From contig DAHUYB010000053.1 in NCBI GenBank assembly GCA_027315405.1, positions 62,001-126,000 of the forward strand: a stretch of 64,000 nt of DNA. The letters run 5' to 3'. Position 1 is the first letter of the stretch. The number at the start of each line of letters is the position of its first letter. The position numbers and the translations under genes were made by a program. The notes beneath the pieces are model-generated. The model was not told the DNA's origin. It was given only the letters and a program-made list of their open reading frames with translations, and did not search any database. This DNA comes from Gammaproteobacteria bacterium. Lineage in GTDB: Bacteria > Pseudomonadota > Gammaproteobacteria > Natronospirales > REEB76. Shown piece by piece: positions 43,668 to 52,796 of the stretch.

Positions 43668-45467
43668 GTGAAACCAACCGACGTCTCGAATCCCGACTAC
43701 TTTCACCGGGTCGTAGATTGCCAGTGGGCTTGTCCGGCCCATACCAATGTACCTGAGTATATCCGCCTCATTGCCCAAGGCCGCTTCACCGACGCCTACC
43801 TGTTGAACCGGGAATCCAACGTATTCCCCGGGATTCTGGGGCGCGTCTGCGACCGACCTTGCGAACCCGCTTGCCGCCGTGGGCGTGTGGACGAGAAGCC
43901 GGTGGCCATCTGCCGGCTGAAGCGCGTGGCCGCAGATTACAAGGACGATATCGCCGAGCGCCTTGCGCAAATCCCGCAACGCAAAAACGGCAAGCGCATC
44001 GCTTGCATCGGCGCCGGGTGTGCTTCTCTCACGGTCGCCAACGATCTGCTGCCGCTGGGTTACGAAATGACCCTGTTCGAGAAGCAACATGAGCCGGGGG
44101 GGCTCATGCGCACCAACATCCCCGCATTCCGCTTGCCGGCCAACGTGTTGAATGAAGAGATCCGCATGATCGTGGACATGGGTATGGACCTGCGCCTGAA
44201 CCAGGCGATCACCAGCATGCGGGGGTTATTGCAAGAGGGTTTCGACGCGATCTTTGTGGGTAGTGGCGCACCCCGCGGCAAGAATCTTGAAATCCCGGGC
44301 CGCTATGATGACCCCGCGCATGTCCATATCGGCATTGACTGGCTGGAATCCGTGGCTTTCGGACATGTCAATTCGGTCGGCAGACAGGTACTCATCATCG
44401 GTGCCGGCAACACCGCCATGGATTGCTGCCGCACTTCCCTCAGGATCGGTGCCGACAATGTAAAGGTGATGGCGCGCAAACCGCTCACTCAGCTCAAGGC
44501 TTCCGACTGGGAACTGGAAGGCGCCGTCGAGGAGAGCGTCGAGATCATCCAGTGCCATTCACCCAAAGAATTTGTACTCCAGAACGGCCGCATCAAGGGT
44601 ATGACTTTCGAAGTGCTGGAATACTACGACGATCACGGCAGGCAGAAATCCAAAATACTTGGCGAAAAGTTCTATCCCGCCGATGATATCGTGCTCGCTA
44701 TCGGCCAGGAAAATGCGTTTCCCTGGATCGAGCGTGACATCGGCCTTGAGTTCGACCAATGGGATGTGCCGGTGGTGGACAAGCAGAACATGCAGTCCAC
44801 TCGCGCCGGAGTATTCTTCGGCGGTGATGCAGCCTTCGGACCCGAGAACATCATCTGGGCAGTGGAACATGGACATCAGGCGGCCATCTCCATCCACAAA
44901 CATTGTCAGGGAGAAGACCTCAACGCGCGTCCACCCTATGGCATAAATCTCAGCAGCACCAAGATGGGTATCCATGAGTGGAGCTACAGCAACAGTTTCG
45001 ACCCGGCAGTGCGGCGGCTGGTGCCGCATGTGAGCCTCAAGGAACGCTTTAAGAAACTTGATATTGAAGTGGAACTGGGTTTTAACGCCGAGCAGACCCA
45101 GGTGGAAGTGGAGCGCTGTCTCAACTGCGATATCCAGACGGTGTTTTTCGCGCCGCTGTGCATCGAGTGCGATGCCTGCATCGACGTTTGCCCAACCAAC
45201 TGTCTGACCATCACTACCAACGGCGAGGAGGATGAACTGCGCGCGCGCCTCAAGGCGCCCGCGGACAATCGTCAGCAGCCGCTGTATGTATCCGTGGCGC
45301 TGAAACAGACCGGCCGGGTGATGGTCAAGGACGAGGACCAATGCGTGCACTGCGGACTATGCGCCGAGCGCTGTCCCACCGCCGCCTGGGACATGCAGAA
45401 ATCCACCCTCAAGATTCCCTACGCCAGCGACTCACCGGCCGCGGCGCCCGTGCGCCGCCGCGCCTGA
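43668..45467 (+). CDS. FAD/FeS NAD(P)H:ferredoxin subunit of a 2-oxoacid oxidoreductase system
   Basis: The protein is 599 aa. An N-terminal Cys-rich segment (CQWACPAHTNVPEYI and CDRPCEPACRR, residues 18-70) resembles the FeS fold of glutamate synthase small subunits. It is followed by two dinucleotide-binding regions (IGAGCASL near residue 108 and IIGAGNTAMDCC near 244). The C-terminal end has two 4Fe-4S ferredoxin motifs (CIECDACIDVCPTNC near 500 and CVHCGLCAERCPT near 560). The GTG start is the only reasonable one. It should pass electrons between ferredoxin-type clusters and NAD(P). Its operon partners are the alpha/gamma and beta subunits that follow, an arrangement similar to KorC of Thauera. 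Confidence 0.85.
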   Translation: MKPTDVSNPDYFHRVVDCQWACPAHTNVPEYIRLIAQGRFTDAYLLNRESNVFPGILGRVCDRPCEPACRRGRVDEKPVAICRLKRVAADYKDDIAERLAQIPQRKNGKRIACIGAGCASLTVANDLLPLGYEMTLFEKQHEPGGLMRTNIPAFRLPANVLNEEIRMIVDMGMDLRLNQAITSMRGLLQEGFDAIFVGSGAPRGKNLEIPGRYDDPAHVHIGIDWLESVAFGHVNSVGRQVLIIGAGNTAMDCCRTSLRIGADNVKVMARKPLTQLKASDWELEGAVEESVEIIQCHSPKEFVLQNGRIKGMTFEVLEYYDDHGRQKSKILGEKFYPADDIVLAIGQENAFPWIERDIGLEFDQWDVPVVDKQNMQSTRAGVFFGGDAAFGPENIIWAVEHGHQAAISIHKHCQGEDLNARPPYGINLSSTKMGIHEWSYSNSFDPAVRRLVPHVSLKERFKKLDIEVELGFNAEQTQVEVERCLNCDIQTVFFAPLCIECDACIDVCPTNCLTITTNGEEDELRARLKAPADNRQQPLYVSVALKQTGRVMVKDEDQCVHCGLCAERCPTAAWDMQKSTLKIPYASDSPAAAPVRRRA

Positions 45468-45472
45468 ACCGC

Positions 45473-47278
45473 ATGCCATCACGCAGCAACGACTTCGTCA
45501 TCAAGATCGCCAATGTCAATGGCACCGGCTCGGCCAGCGCCAACGGCCTGTTGATGAAGGCCATCTTCCGCATGGGTATTCCGGTGGTTGGCAAGAATTT
45601 CTTTCCTTCAAACATCCAGGGTCTGCCCACTTGGTTTGAAATCCGCGTGAGCCGCGAGGGCTATGTGGCGCGCTCCGGCCGGGTGGATATCATGGTGGCC
45701 ATGAATGCCCAGACTTACGCCCGGGATCTGGCAGACGTAAGTGCTGGCGGCTACCTTATTTACGATTCCACTTGGTCGCGGGACAAGCAACTGGCGCGCG
45801 ATGACGTCACTCTCATCGGCATTCCTCTGGCGCAGCTGGTGAACGCGCAGTTCGAGAACGTGCGCGCCCGCATCCTCATGAAGAATGTCTGCTATGTGGG
45901 CGCGCTGGCGGCGCTGCTGGATATCGATATGGACGTGATCAAACAGCTACTCAAGGAAACCTTCGCTGACAAGGAAAAGCTCATCGCCGGCAACCTCAAG
46001 GCCATTGAGCTCGGTTACAACTATGTCAAGGAATATTGCGACTGTCCCTTGCCGCTCAGACTTGAGCCCATGCATGCCACCGACGGCTACATCATGGTAG
46101 ATGGCAATACTATGGCGGGATTGGGCTGCGTATTTGCCGGCGCCACCGTGGGTGCCTGGTATCCCATCACTCCCTCCACTTCGCTTATGGATGCATTCAA
46201 GGAATTCTGCGAGCGCTACCGTGTGGACCGTGGGACTGGCAAGCACCGTTACTGCATTGTGCAGGCGGAGGATGAGCTGGCGGCCATCGGCATAGTGCTG
46301 GGCGCCGCCTGGAACGGCGCGCGTGCCTTTACACCCACCAGCGGTCCCGGCATCTCGCTCATGAACGAGTTCATCGGCTTCGCCTATTACACCGAGATCC
46401 CGGCGGTGCTGTTCGACGTGCAGCGCGTGGGCCCATCCACCGGTATGCCCACCCGCACCCAGCAGGGCGACCTGCTGTTGTGTGCCTATGCTTCCCATGG
46501 TGATACCCGTCACGTGTTGCTGTTTCCGGCGGATCCGGCGGAATGTTTCCATTTCGCGGTGACGGCTTTCGATCTGGCTGAGCGTCTGCAGACACCGGTA
46601 TTCGTCATGAGCGATCTGGATATCGGCATGAACGACTGGATGATTCCGAAAGTCCATTGGGATCCGAAGTATGCCCCCGATCGCGGCAAGGTGTACTCGA
46701 AGGAACAACTGGAGAACATGCAGATATTCCATCGCTATACCGACAACGACGGCGACGGCATCTGCTACCGCACCTTCCCCGGCGTACACGCGCGTGGCGC
46801 GTATTTCACGCGCGGCTCCGGCCATAACCGCCATGGCGGTTACACCGAAGACGCGGCGGATTATCAGGACGTACTTGATCGCTTGCGTCGCAAGCACGAT
46901 ACCGCAAAACAATTGGTACCAACGCCGGTGATACGCAGCAAGAAAGGCGTGAAGACCGCCATTGTGTCGCTCGGCAGCTGCGACGGCGCGGTGCGCGAGG
47001 CTCTGGACGTGCTGGCCCGCGAGGGCACCGAGGTAAACTACCTGAGGGTGCGTGGCTTTCCCTTCAGTCAGCAAGTGGAGGAATTCCTGGCTCACCACGA
47101 ACAAGTTTTCGTAGTGGAACAAAACCGTGACGCTCAGCTGAAATCGCTGCTGTTGCTGGAAACCACCGTGGACCGGAACAAGCTTATTTCCATTCTGCAT
47201 TACGGTGGTATGCCGATTGATTCCCGTGGCATCGTCAGCGGCATCAGCGATGCGCTTGCCAAGGGGGCCGCGGCATGA
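45473..47278 (+). CDS. 2-oxoacid:ferredoxin oxidoreductase, fused gamma-alpha subunit
   Basis: This 601-aa protein joins the gamma domain (about residues 1-195, NVNGTGSASANGLL and MKNVCYVGALAALL) to the alpha/pyrimidine-binding domain (about 205-560) with WYPITPSTSLMDAF and a C-terminal domain (about 480-600). The length is that of KorA-type subunits. The ATG at 45473 begins in front of the gamma domain; an earlier frame would run into the upstream gene. It works with the TPP-binding beta subunit at 47275. The substrate could be 2-oxoglutarate, pyruvate or indolepyruvate; I see no diagnostic residue. Confidence 0.9.
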   Translation: MPSRSNDFVIKIANVNGTGSASANGLLMKAIFRMGIPVVGKNFFPSNIQGLPTWFEIRVSREGYVARSGRVDIMVAMNAQTYARDLADVSAGGYLIYDSTWSRDKQLARDDVTLIGIPLAQLVNAQFENVRARILMKNVCYVGALAALLDIDMDVIKQLLKETFADKEKLIAGNLKAIELGYNYVKEYCDCPLPLRLEPMHATDGYIMVDGNTMAGLGCVFAGATVGAWYPITPSTSLMDAFKEFCERYRVDRGTGKHRYCIVQAEDELAAIGIVLGAAWNGARAFTPTSGPGISLMNEFIGFAYYTEIPAVLFDVQRVGPSTGMPTRTQQGDLLLCAYASHGDTRHVLLFPADPAECFHFAVTAFDLAERLQTPVFVMSDLDIGMNDWMIPKVHWDPKYAPDRGKVYSKEQLENMQIFHRYTDNDGDGICYRTFPGVHARGAYFTRGSGHNRHGGYTEDAADYQDVLDRLRRKHDTAKQLVPTPVIRSKKGVKTAIVSLGSCDGAVREALDVLAREGTEVNYLRVRGFPFSQQVEEFLAHHEQVFVVEQNRDAQLKSLLLLETTVDRNKLISILHYGGMPIDSRGIVSGISDALAKGAAA

Positions 47279-48330
47279 GCTTCATGCAGAAACCCAAAGT
47301 CAGCCATTCGCAGCTGCCGCGCAACGAACTGGGACTCACGGTACGAGATTACGAAGGCAGCATGTCCACTCTGTGCGCCGGCTGCGGCCACGATTCCATC
47401 ACCGCAGCGGTCATCCAGGCGTTCTGGGAGCTGAGCATTGAGCCCTACAAAGTCGCCAAGATGAGTGGCATCGGCTGCTCCTCCAAAACGCCCACTTATT
47501 TCCTGTCGCAGGCCCACGGCATCAACGCGGTCCACGGCCGCATGCCGTCCATCGCCACCGGCGCCAACGCCGCCGACCGCAATCTTTACTATGTCGGCAT
47601 TTCCGGGGACGGGGATTCCCTGTCTATCGGCCTGGGTCAATTCATACACGTGCTGCGCCGCAATCTCAACATGCTCTATATCATCGAAAACAACGGCGTC
47701 TATGGTCTTACCAAGGGTCAGTTCTCGGCTTCCGCGGATGTCGGCAGCAAGGCCAAGAAGGGGGAAGTCAATCAGCAGCCGCCCATTGATCCGGTGATCG
47801 CGGCACTCACCCTCGGCGGTAGCTTCGTGGCGCGCAGCTTCTCCGGCGATAAGGCGCAACTGGTGCCACTCATCAAGGCCGGCATCATGCACAACGGATT
47901 TGCCATGCTGGATGTGTTGTCACCTTGCGTGACCTTCAACGACCACGAGGACTCCACCAAGAGTTATGCTCACACCCGCCAGTTCTACCATCCGGCGGTG
48001 CACGCCGATTTTGTGTTATCCAAGAAGCCGATCCGTACCGCCTATGACGACGGCGAGGCCATGCCGGTGGAATTGCATGACGGCAGCACCGTGGTGCTGC
48101 GCAAGGTCTCCAAGGATTACAACCCCACCAATCGCGCCCAGGCCTACAGCTATCTGCATGAACACCAGAAACGCGGTGAGATCGTCACCGGCTTGCTGTA
48201 CATCGATGAGGATCAGCGCGAGATGCACGACATCAGCAACACCGTCAGCGAAGCGCTGCGGGATCTTGCGTATGCGGAACTCTGTCCCGGTAACGCCGCG
48301 CTGGAAGAAACCCAGAATCTATACCGCTGA
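47275..48330 (+). CDS. 2-oxoacid:ferredoxin oxidoreductase, beta (TPP-binding) subunit
   Basis: This 351-aa subunit has the CAGCGHDS start motif (about residue 34), CSSKTPTYF and the TPP/Mg motif GDGDSLSIGLGQFIHVLRRN...NNGVYGLTKGQ (about residues 110-145). It starts within the alpha-subunit stop (ATGA) and completes the three-gene operon. The enzyme would oxidatively decarboxylate a 2-oxoacid to an acyl-CoA and reduced ferredoxin, or run in reverse for CO2 fixation. Confidence 0.9.
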   Translation: MSFMQKPKVSHSQLPRNELGLTVRDYEGSMSTLCAGCGHDSITAAVIQAFWELSIEPYKVAKMSGIGCSSKTPTYFLSQAHGINAVHGRMPSIATGANAADRNLYYVGISGDGDSLSIGLGQFIHVLRRNLNMLYIIENNGVYGLTKGQFSASADVGSKAKKGEVNQQPPIDPVIAALTLGGSFVARSFSGDKAQLVPLIKAGIMHNGFAMLDVLSPCVTFNDHEDSTKSYAHTRQFYHPAVHADFVLSKKPIRTAYDDGEAMPVELHDGSTVVLRKVSKDYNPTNRAQAYSYLHEHQKRGEIVTGLLYIDEDQREMHDISNTVSEALRDLAYAELCPGNAALEETQNLYR

Positions 48331-48347
48331 GGGGAATCTCAACCGCC

Positions 48348-48377
48348 GAATCTGCGCCGATATAGCTTGGCAGATTC
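48348..48377. terminator. Hairpin between convergent genes
   Basis: GAATCTGC and GCAGATTC pair (8 bp) around a 14-base loop, extendable by two pairs across a bulge. It lies between the beta-subunit stop and the end of the small basic gene. No T-run follows on either strand, so it is a weak candidate for a two-way terminator. Confidence 0.4.
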
Positions 48378-48390
48378 AGGTATCAGAGAA

Positions 48391-48498
48391 TTAAAAACCC
48401 CGGGCCTCTCTCTTGGCTTTTTTCTCGGCGCGTTTTTCCTTCATGCTCTTGACGGGTTTTTTCCTGGTTTCTTTCTTCCGATCCATACCTTTGCTCAT
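48391..48498 (-). CDS. Very small lysine-rich protein (35 aa)
   Basis: The minus strand encodes MSKGMDRKKETRKK followed by PVKSMKEKRAEKKAKREARG and a final Phe. Nearly half the residues are Lys, Arg or Glu, and the chain should be a charged helix. A GGGAG ribosome-binding site lies 8 bases before the ATG. Short MSKGMDRKKExKKKPxK-type proteins are widespread in gammaproteobacteria without known function, as far as I recall. It is too short for usual gene callers. It converges on the oxidoreductase operon. Confidence 0.7.
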   Translation of the reverse strand: MSKGMDRKKETRKKPVKSMKEKRAEKKAKREARGF

Positions 48499-48839
48499 GT
48501 GTTTAACTCCCACGGTTGAGGTTGATGGGTTACGGCACTCAGCCAGCTGCACTGTTCGCGCATGCGAACTTTGTAGCTGAGTATAGGCAATGCGCGCATC
48601 TCTTCCAAGGGCCGCTGGCAGTCAGGCCTTGGATCGCCGCTTGGCGACACCGGCTCGTTATCCACCGCCTGTCGTCACACGCACATTAACCGACGGCAGG
48701 CCTAGCCACCGTCGAAACGACCTGCTGCCAATAACATGAATCAGGCATTAAATGTCGTTCACTTCCGGTCTCCGCCAGCACCGCAGAGTAGAGTGAATCC
48801 TGTCATCACAAAGTAGATGCAATCTTAGGCAGGTGTTTT
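48499..48839. other. Divergent intergenic region, 341 bases
   Basis: This stretch separates two divergent small genes and should carry both promoters. I see an AGGTG ribosome site just before the lipoprotein ATG, but no consensus promoter pair I would assert, no tRNA and no further coding frame. Confidence 0.35.
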
Positions 48840-49127
48840 ATGAACAGGATGCAGACAAAAACCTTGTATGCAATACGTGGGCTCGCAGTGGTGCTGTTGC
48901 TGGCGTTGGCGGGTTGTGCTGTTGTACCCAACCGCTCCGGTATGTACCGACCCGAGGCGCAGACACATTTCGGTTATGGCTGGAATGACGGCTATTCGCC
49001 TTGGAACTATGGCTGGGGGCCAGGAGCCTACGGCATAGGCGGCTTATATTTCGGTGGTGGTGAGGACGACTTTAACGGTGGAGACAACGAAGACGGTGGA
49101 GATAATGGCGACGGCCCAGGACGATAG
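48840..49127 (+). CDS. Glycine/aspartate-rich small lipoprotein
   Basis: This is a 95-aa precursor with a lipobox LALAGC (Cys26). The mature part is Tyr/Gly/Trp-rich (HFGYGWNDGYSPWNYGWGPG) and ends in an acidic Gly/Asp/Asn tail (DDFNGGDNEDGGDNGDG). It has no known domain and may be a surface-exposed structural or metal-binding lipoprotein. An AGGTG ribosome-binding site is 5 bases upstream, and a strong hairpin (49196-49223) follows. Confidence 0.75.
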   Translation: MNRMQTKTLYAIRGLAVVLLLALAGCAVVPNRSGMYRPEAQTHFGYGWNDGYSPWNYGWGPGAYGIGGLYFGGGEDDFNGGDNEDGGDNGDGPGR

Positions 49128-49901
49128 GCGTGCTACCTGGCAGCCGTGATCTCTAGGAATCACACATGCGCATCGGCCTTGAACTGATGGCCACTAGGCT
49201 GCGCGCGAATTGACGCGCAGCCTGTGCCGCGGACTTTAATTCCGAAAGGTTCCGCGCTCGATCCAATACCAGGAAAGTCCTGAGAAATGATTTTCCTATC
49301 ATGCCTGCGAAGCATCTGCCGGCGTGCGGGTGGCGCGGAAATCCGTAGAAACCGGCATTGCAGGTACCGGTTTTCGCCGGTAAGGCGAATCAATAAGAAA
49401 TTTCCTGTTTCCAGCGGAGCTTAGTCTGATGCTATGCTTCAACACCCCGCAAACTGGTTCCGCTTCAAGCACGCTATTTCTTCGGCGCCCCCCTGCATCC
49501 TGAATATGGCAATGAGAGATTCGCAATAGATTCGGTCGGCGCGCGATGCCATCCGGACAGACTCTTGCTCGCGCGCCAAGTGCAGACTGCCGCCGGCTAG
49601 GCGCAGGCTGGGCAGTGCTTCTTGCTGGTAACGAACCAACGAAATTCCCGGATTGGGAACAAAATTTTGCGAATCTCTGCATGCGTCCGTCCGGCAGCGA
49701 ATGGCACGCAAGGCACGGCCTTCGGCTGCCCCAGGTTCACGTGGTTCAGAGCGGGCATCTCGCTGTTCAATACCACCGGGATTCAAGCGTGCGCGGCACC
49801 GCACGGGCATTGGGCAGGTGATCTGCTGGCAGCAGCGGCGGCTCTCGAAGCGTAACCGTGAGGAGGGAGGCCCGTGGCTGCGGGAATGACAGCACAGAAA
49901 G
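49128..49901. other. Long stretch without a recognisable gene
   Basis: Apart from the hairpin at 49196-49223 and a small ACCGG/CCGGT hairpin near 49370, I find nothing I can assign. Several overlapping open frames of 70-180 codons on both strands lack ribosome sites, known motifs or sensible composition. It may be degenerate DNA. Confidence 0.4.
49196..49223 (+). terminator. Perfect 10-bp hairpin after the small lipoprotein gene
   Basis: AGGCTGCGCG and CGCGCAGCCT pair perfectly around an 8-base loop, 69 bases after the lipoprotein stop. The T-run of a classical terminator is missing, so termination by this stem is only probable. Confidence 0.45.
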
Positions 49902-50294
49902 CTACGGTATCCGTATTTTTCCGCCGCCGGGGATGGCGCCAGGGGTACCGGCGCCACTGCCGGGGATAACGATGGAGGAAGCGGCTTCACGGCGCAATTC
50001 CTCCAGCCGTTTCATGGTCTGTTCGATGGCGGTTTTGGCGCCGTCACCGAATTTATCCGCTGCTTCCTTGAGCGATTTGGCTTCGATCTCAAAGCTGATG
50101 GGCAGGGTACCCATGGGCGTCAGTATCTGGGTCTGTCCGGTGTAGATGACCGGCCGGGTCAGATCGGGACCGCCGTCGCGCGTCACCGGCGTGAGCCGCT
50201 GGATGGTGCCGATGCTGCGGTCGGTGAACACCTCCTCCTGATAAAGCTGTTCCGGATGCATTTGTATGTTGAGGTCTTTGGTTTCGTTGGCCAT
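49902..50294 (-). CDS. Conserved-looking 130-aa cytoplasmic protein
   Basis: The protein begins MANETKDLNIQMHPEQLYQE and continues with EEVFTDRSIGTIQRLTPVTRDG, a beta-rich segment that includes LPISFEIEAKSL, then a helix (KFGDGAKTAIEQTMKRLEELRRE) and a glycine/proline-rich tail ending GGGKIRIP. This pattern resembles a small family of uncharacterised proteobacterial proteins; I cannot give it a function. It is single and divergent from the saccharopine-dehydrogenase-like gene. Confidence 0.7.
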   Translation of the reverse strand: MANETKDLNIQMHPEQLYQEEVFTDRSIGTIQRLTPVTRDGGPDLTRPVIYTGQTQILTPMGTLPISFEIEAKSLKEAADKFGDGAKTAIEQTMKRLEELRREAASSIVIPGSGAGTPGAIPGGGKIRIP

Positions 50295-50443
50295 GGGTAT
50301 ATGTCCGGATAATTTGCGTGGGTTGGCGGCTGTCCTAGGTTAGCAGAAATGCGGGGTTTATCGGTAACCAGTTTGCAACCGCCTGCTGTCTTGCACCAAG
50401 ATGGGCGCGTGTCCAACGGATATAACTTAAAGAGAAAACGTGT

Positions 50444-51571
50444 ATGAGCATCTGTGTACTCGGCGCCGGCATGGTCGGCGGTGTAATCGCCCAGGACCTG
50501 GCGCGACAACATGACGTCACCTCAGCTGATCTGAATGACGAGGCATTGGGGCGGCTGTCGAAACGCGGCCTCAAGACCCGGCTGTTGGACATCGGCGATG
50601 CGCACGCCCTGACGGCCTACGTACAACCATTTGCACTGGTGGTGTGCGCAGTGCCGGGGTTCATGGGTTATCGCACTCTCAAGGCGCTGTTGGAGGCCGG
50701 CAAACAGGTCGCTGATATTTCCTTCTTTCCCGAAGATGCCCTGGAACTGGATGCGCTTGCCAAACTCAGGGGCGTTACGGCGCTGGTCGATATGGGTGTT
50801 GCTCCCGGCATGGACAATCTCATCCTCGGTTATCACGACGCACATATGCAGGTCTCGCGTTTCGAGTGCCTGGTCGGCGGATTGCCGCAGCATCCCAAAC
50901 CGCCGTTCTTTTACAAGGCGCCATTTTCACCCATTGATGTGATCGAGGAATACACTCGTCCGGCGCGCCTGCAGCGCGATGGCCGGGTAGTGACATTGCC
51001 GGCACTCACGGAACGCGAGATGCTGGAATTCGAAGGCCTCGGCACACTCGAGGCCTTCAACACCGATGGCTTGCGCTCGCTGCTCAAGACCATGGCGCAT
51101 ATCCCGGAGATGGCCGAGAAAACCCTGCGCTATCCTGGGCATGTGGCGCTCATTGAAGCGCTGAAACAGGCGGGCTTTTTTGCCGATAGCGTGGTCGAGA
51201 TCAACGACACCAAAGTGCGGCCGCTGGATTTATCCGTGAAGCTGCTGCTGGATCAATGGAAGCTCGAACCCGGCGAACCGGAATTTACAGTCATGCGCGT
51301 GACGGTGGAAGGCGTGGAGTATGGCAAACACCTGCGGCATGTGTGGGAAATGCATGACGAGTACGATCCAGTGACCGGTTTCTCCTCGATGGCGCGCACC
51401 ACCGGCTTCACCTGTGCCGCCGCCGCCAACTTGCTGCTGCAAGGCAAATTCCGCGAGCCGGGGGTGCATCCGCCCGAGCACGTGGGGCGGCATGCGGAAT
51501 GCTTCACATACATCCGCGAATATCTGGCCGCGCGCCAGGTAGATTACCGGCACCGGACCCAGGCAGTTTGA
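50444..51571 (+). CDS. Saccharopine dehydrogenase-like oxidoreductase
   Basis: This 375-aa enzyme has an N-terminal NAD(P)-binding motif LGAGMVGG (residues 5-12) and the saccharopine dehydrogenase C-terminal fold with MGVAPGMDNL (about residues 125-134). Members act on lysine-derived adducts or carboxynorspermidine; the length and the GVAPG motif fit the family, but the substrate is unknown. The following small gene begins 80 bases downstream. Confidence 0.85.
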   Translation: MSICVLGAGMVGGVIAQDLARQHDVTSADLNDEALGRLSKRGLKTRLLDIGDAHALTAYVQPFALVVCAVPGFMGYRTLKALLEAGKQVADISFFPEDALELDALAKLRGVTALVDMGVAPGMDNLILGYHDAHMQVSRFECLVGGLPQHPKPPFFYKAPFSPIDVIEEYTRPARLQRDGRVVTLPALTEREMLEFEGLGTLEAFNTDGLRSLLKTMAHIPEMAEKTLRYPGHVALIEALKQAGFFADSVVEINDTKVRPLDLSVKLLLDQWKLEPGEPEFTVMRVTVEGVEYGKHLRHVWEMHDEYDPVTGFSSMARTTGFTCAAAANLLLQGKFREPGVHPPEHVGRHAECFTYIREYLAARQVDYRHRTQAV

Positions 51572-51651
51572 TCCGGCGCGCACCGGAAGTTATGACAGCC
51601 GCGTCTCCGGGAGTAGAATACGGCCCTCTTTTATGCGGCTGGTTCGAGACT

Positions 51652-51951
51652 ATGGACACTGAAATTTCCCTGTTCAACACGGCCGCGCAGCAGGCTGTGG
51701 AGTTGGCCAATCGTTTCGCGGATGAGCATCCCGAGGCCGATATGTGGGATATCGCCGACGGCTTGCTGGCCGGGGCCATACATTATTGGCTGTATTCACG
51801 CCAGCCGTGCGAAGATCTCATGTGCGAAGACTGCGCGCCGGTATCCACCACGGAATTGCGCCAGACAGAACTCAAGAAACTGATCCAGCAATTTTCGGAA
51901 GACAGTGATTACTACCATGCGCCCACGGACACTAAAGCCGCCTGGGCGTGA
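51652..51951 (+). CDS. Uncharacterised 99-aa acidic protein
   Basis: The protein starts MDTEISLFNTAAQQAVELAN, is acidic and mostly helical, and contains a small Cys cluster (CEDLMCEDCAP, residues 54-64) that could bind metal. It overlaps the zinc-ribbon gene that follows by 4 bases (GTGA), so the two are very likely translated together and may interact. The ATG at 51652 leaves out a longer frame that only shadows the dehydrogenase gene. Confidence 0.7.
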   Translation: MDTEISLFNTAAQQAVELANRFADEHPEADMWDIADGLLAGAIHYWLYSRQPCEDLMCEDCAPVSTTELRQTELKKLIQQFSEDSDYYHAPTDTKAAWA

Positions 51952-52262
51952 GCAGCATAGGCACCGCCCTGGTTTGCTGGAAATGCGGTACAGCCCTCAA
52001 GGATGTGCCCATGCCCTTGTCGCGGATTTCCGAGTGTCTGGCCTGCCGCGCTGAACTGCATGTGTGCCGCCTTTGCGGCTTCTTCGATGCGCGCAAGGCC
52101 GAATGCTGCAGCGAGCAACGTGCCGATCCTCCCAAAGACAAGCAGCGCGCCAATTTCTGCGAATACTTCCAGCCGCGTGCGGATGCCTGGCAGGCGCCGG
52201 ATCACAGCGCGGCCGATCAGGCCAAGGACGAACTGCAAAAGCTTTTCCGCGGGAAACGCTGA
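51948..52262 (+). CDS. Uncharacterised zinc-ribbon-like protein (104 aa)
   Basis: The N-terminal half contains four CxxC-like pairs and extra cysteines (CWKCG, CLAC, CRLCG and ECC...NFCEYF), typical of small metal-binding proteins. The C-terminal half is a charged helix (DQAKDELQKLFRGKR). It begins at a GTG overlapping the upstream stop. I see no catalytic motif. Confidence 0.75.
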   Translation: MSSIGTALVCWKCGTALKDVPMPLSRISECLACRAELHVCRLCGFFDARKAECCSEQRADPPKDKQRANFCEYFQPRADAWQAPDHSAADQAKDELQKLFRGKR

Positions 52263-52273
52263 TTAAACTTCAA

Positions 52274-52711
52274 TCAACCGGCAAATTGTTTTGCCCATTG
52301 CACAAATCTGGCCAGTGGCATGGCGCCCGCCGTGCGCCCGAGTTCGCGCCCGTTGCGGAATGCGATGAGTGTGGGAATGCTGCGGATGCCGAGCTTGGTG
52401 GCGGTCTGCGGATTGGCCTCGGTATCGAGTTTCAGCAGGCGGAAATCCGGCTCCAGTGACTTGGCGGCCTGTTCAAACACTGGCGCAAACATTTTGCAGG
52501 GCCCGCACCATTCTGCCCAACAATCCACGATGACCGGTAGATCGGTGTGCTGCACCAGAGCCGCGAAATTCGCATCGCGCACGGCTCGCGGGACGCCGTC
52601 AAATAACCGTGCGCGGCACTGGCCGCATTTGGGGCCATCGCTGAGCCGGGTGCCGGGTACACGGTTCACGGCCGCGCAGTTCGGACAGGCAATGTGCAGG
52701 GGTTCGGCCAT
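52274..52711 (-). CDS. trxC: Thioredoxin 2
   Basis: This 145-aa protein has an N-terminal zinc ribbon (CPNC near residue 9 and CGQC near 29) and a thioredoxin domain with the redox motif WCGPCK (about residues 68-73) and the cis-Pro loop RSIPTL (about 110). This combination defines TrxC, a thioredoxin induced by oxidative stress in E. coli. It converges on the zinc-ribbon gene; an 11-base gap separates the stops. Confidence 0.95.
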   Translation of the reverse strand: MAEPLHIACPNCAAVNRVPGTRLSDGPKCGQCRARLFDGVPRAVRDANFAALVQHTDLPVIVDCWAEWCGPCKMFAPVFEQAAKSLEPDFRLLKLDTEANPQTATKLGIRSIPTLIAFRNGRELGRTAGAMPLARFVQWAKQFAG

Positions 52712-52796
52712 GACGGATATCGGTCTTGGATGGTGTTTGCTGCTGACCTGGGGTTCGACGCAGGCGTTTCAAGCCCTCAGCGGAAAGTGCCTGGAA

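Noticed and set aside
45947-47200. Long open frame (417 codons) on the minus strand
   Set aside because: It is antisense to the well-supported oxidoreductase alpha subunit and shows no motif or ribosome site.
49439-49990. Open frame of 183 codons on the minus strand
   Set aside because: The product is proline/serine/arginine-rich with no motif or ribosome site, and its 5' part overlaps the better supported 130-aa gene in another frame.
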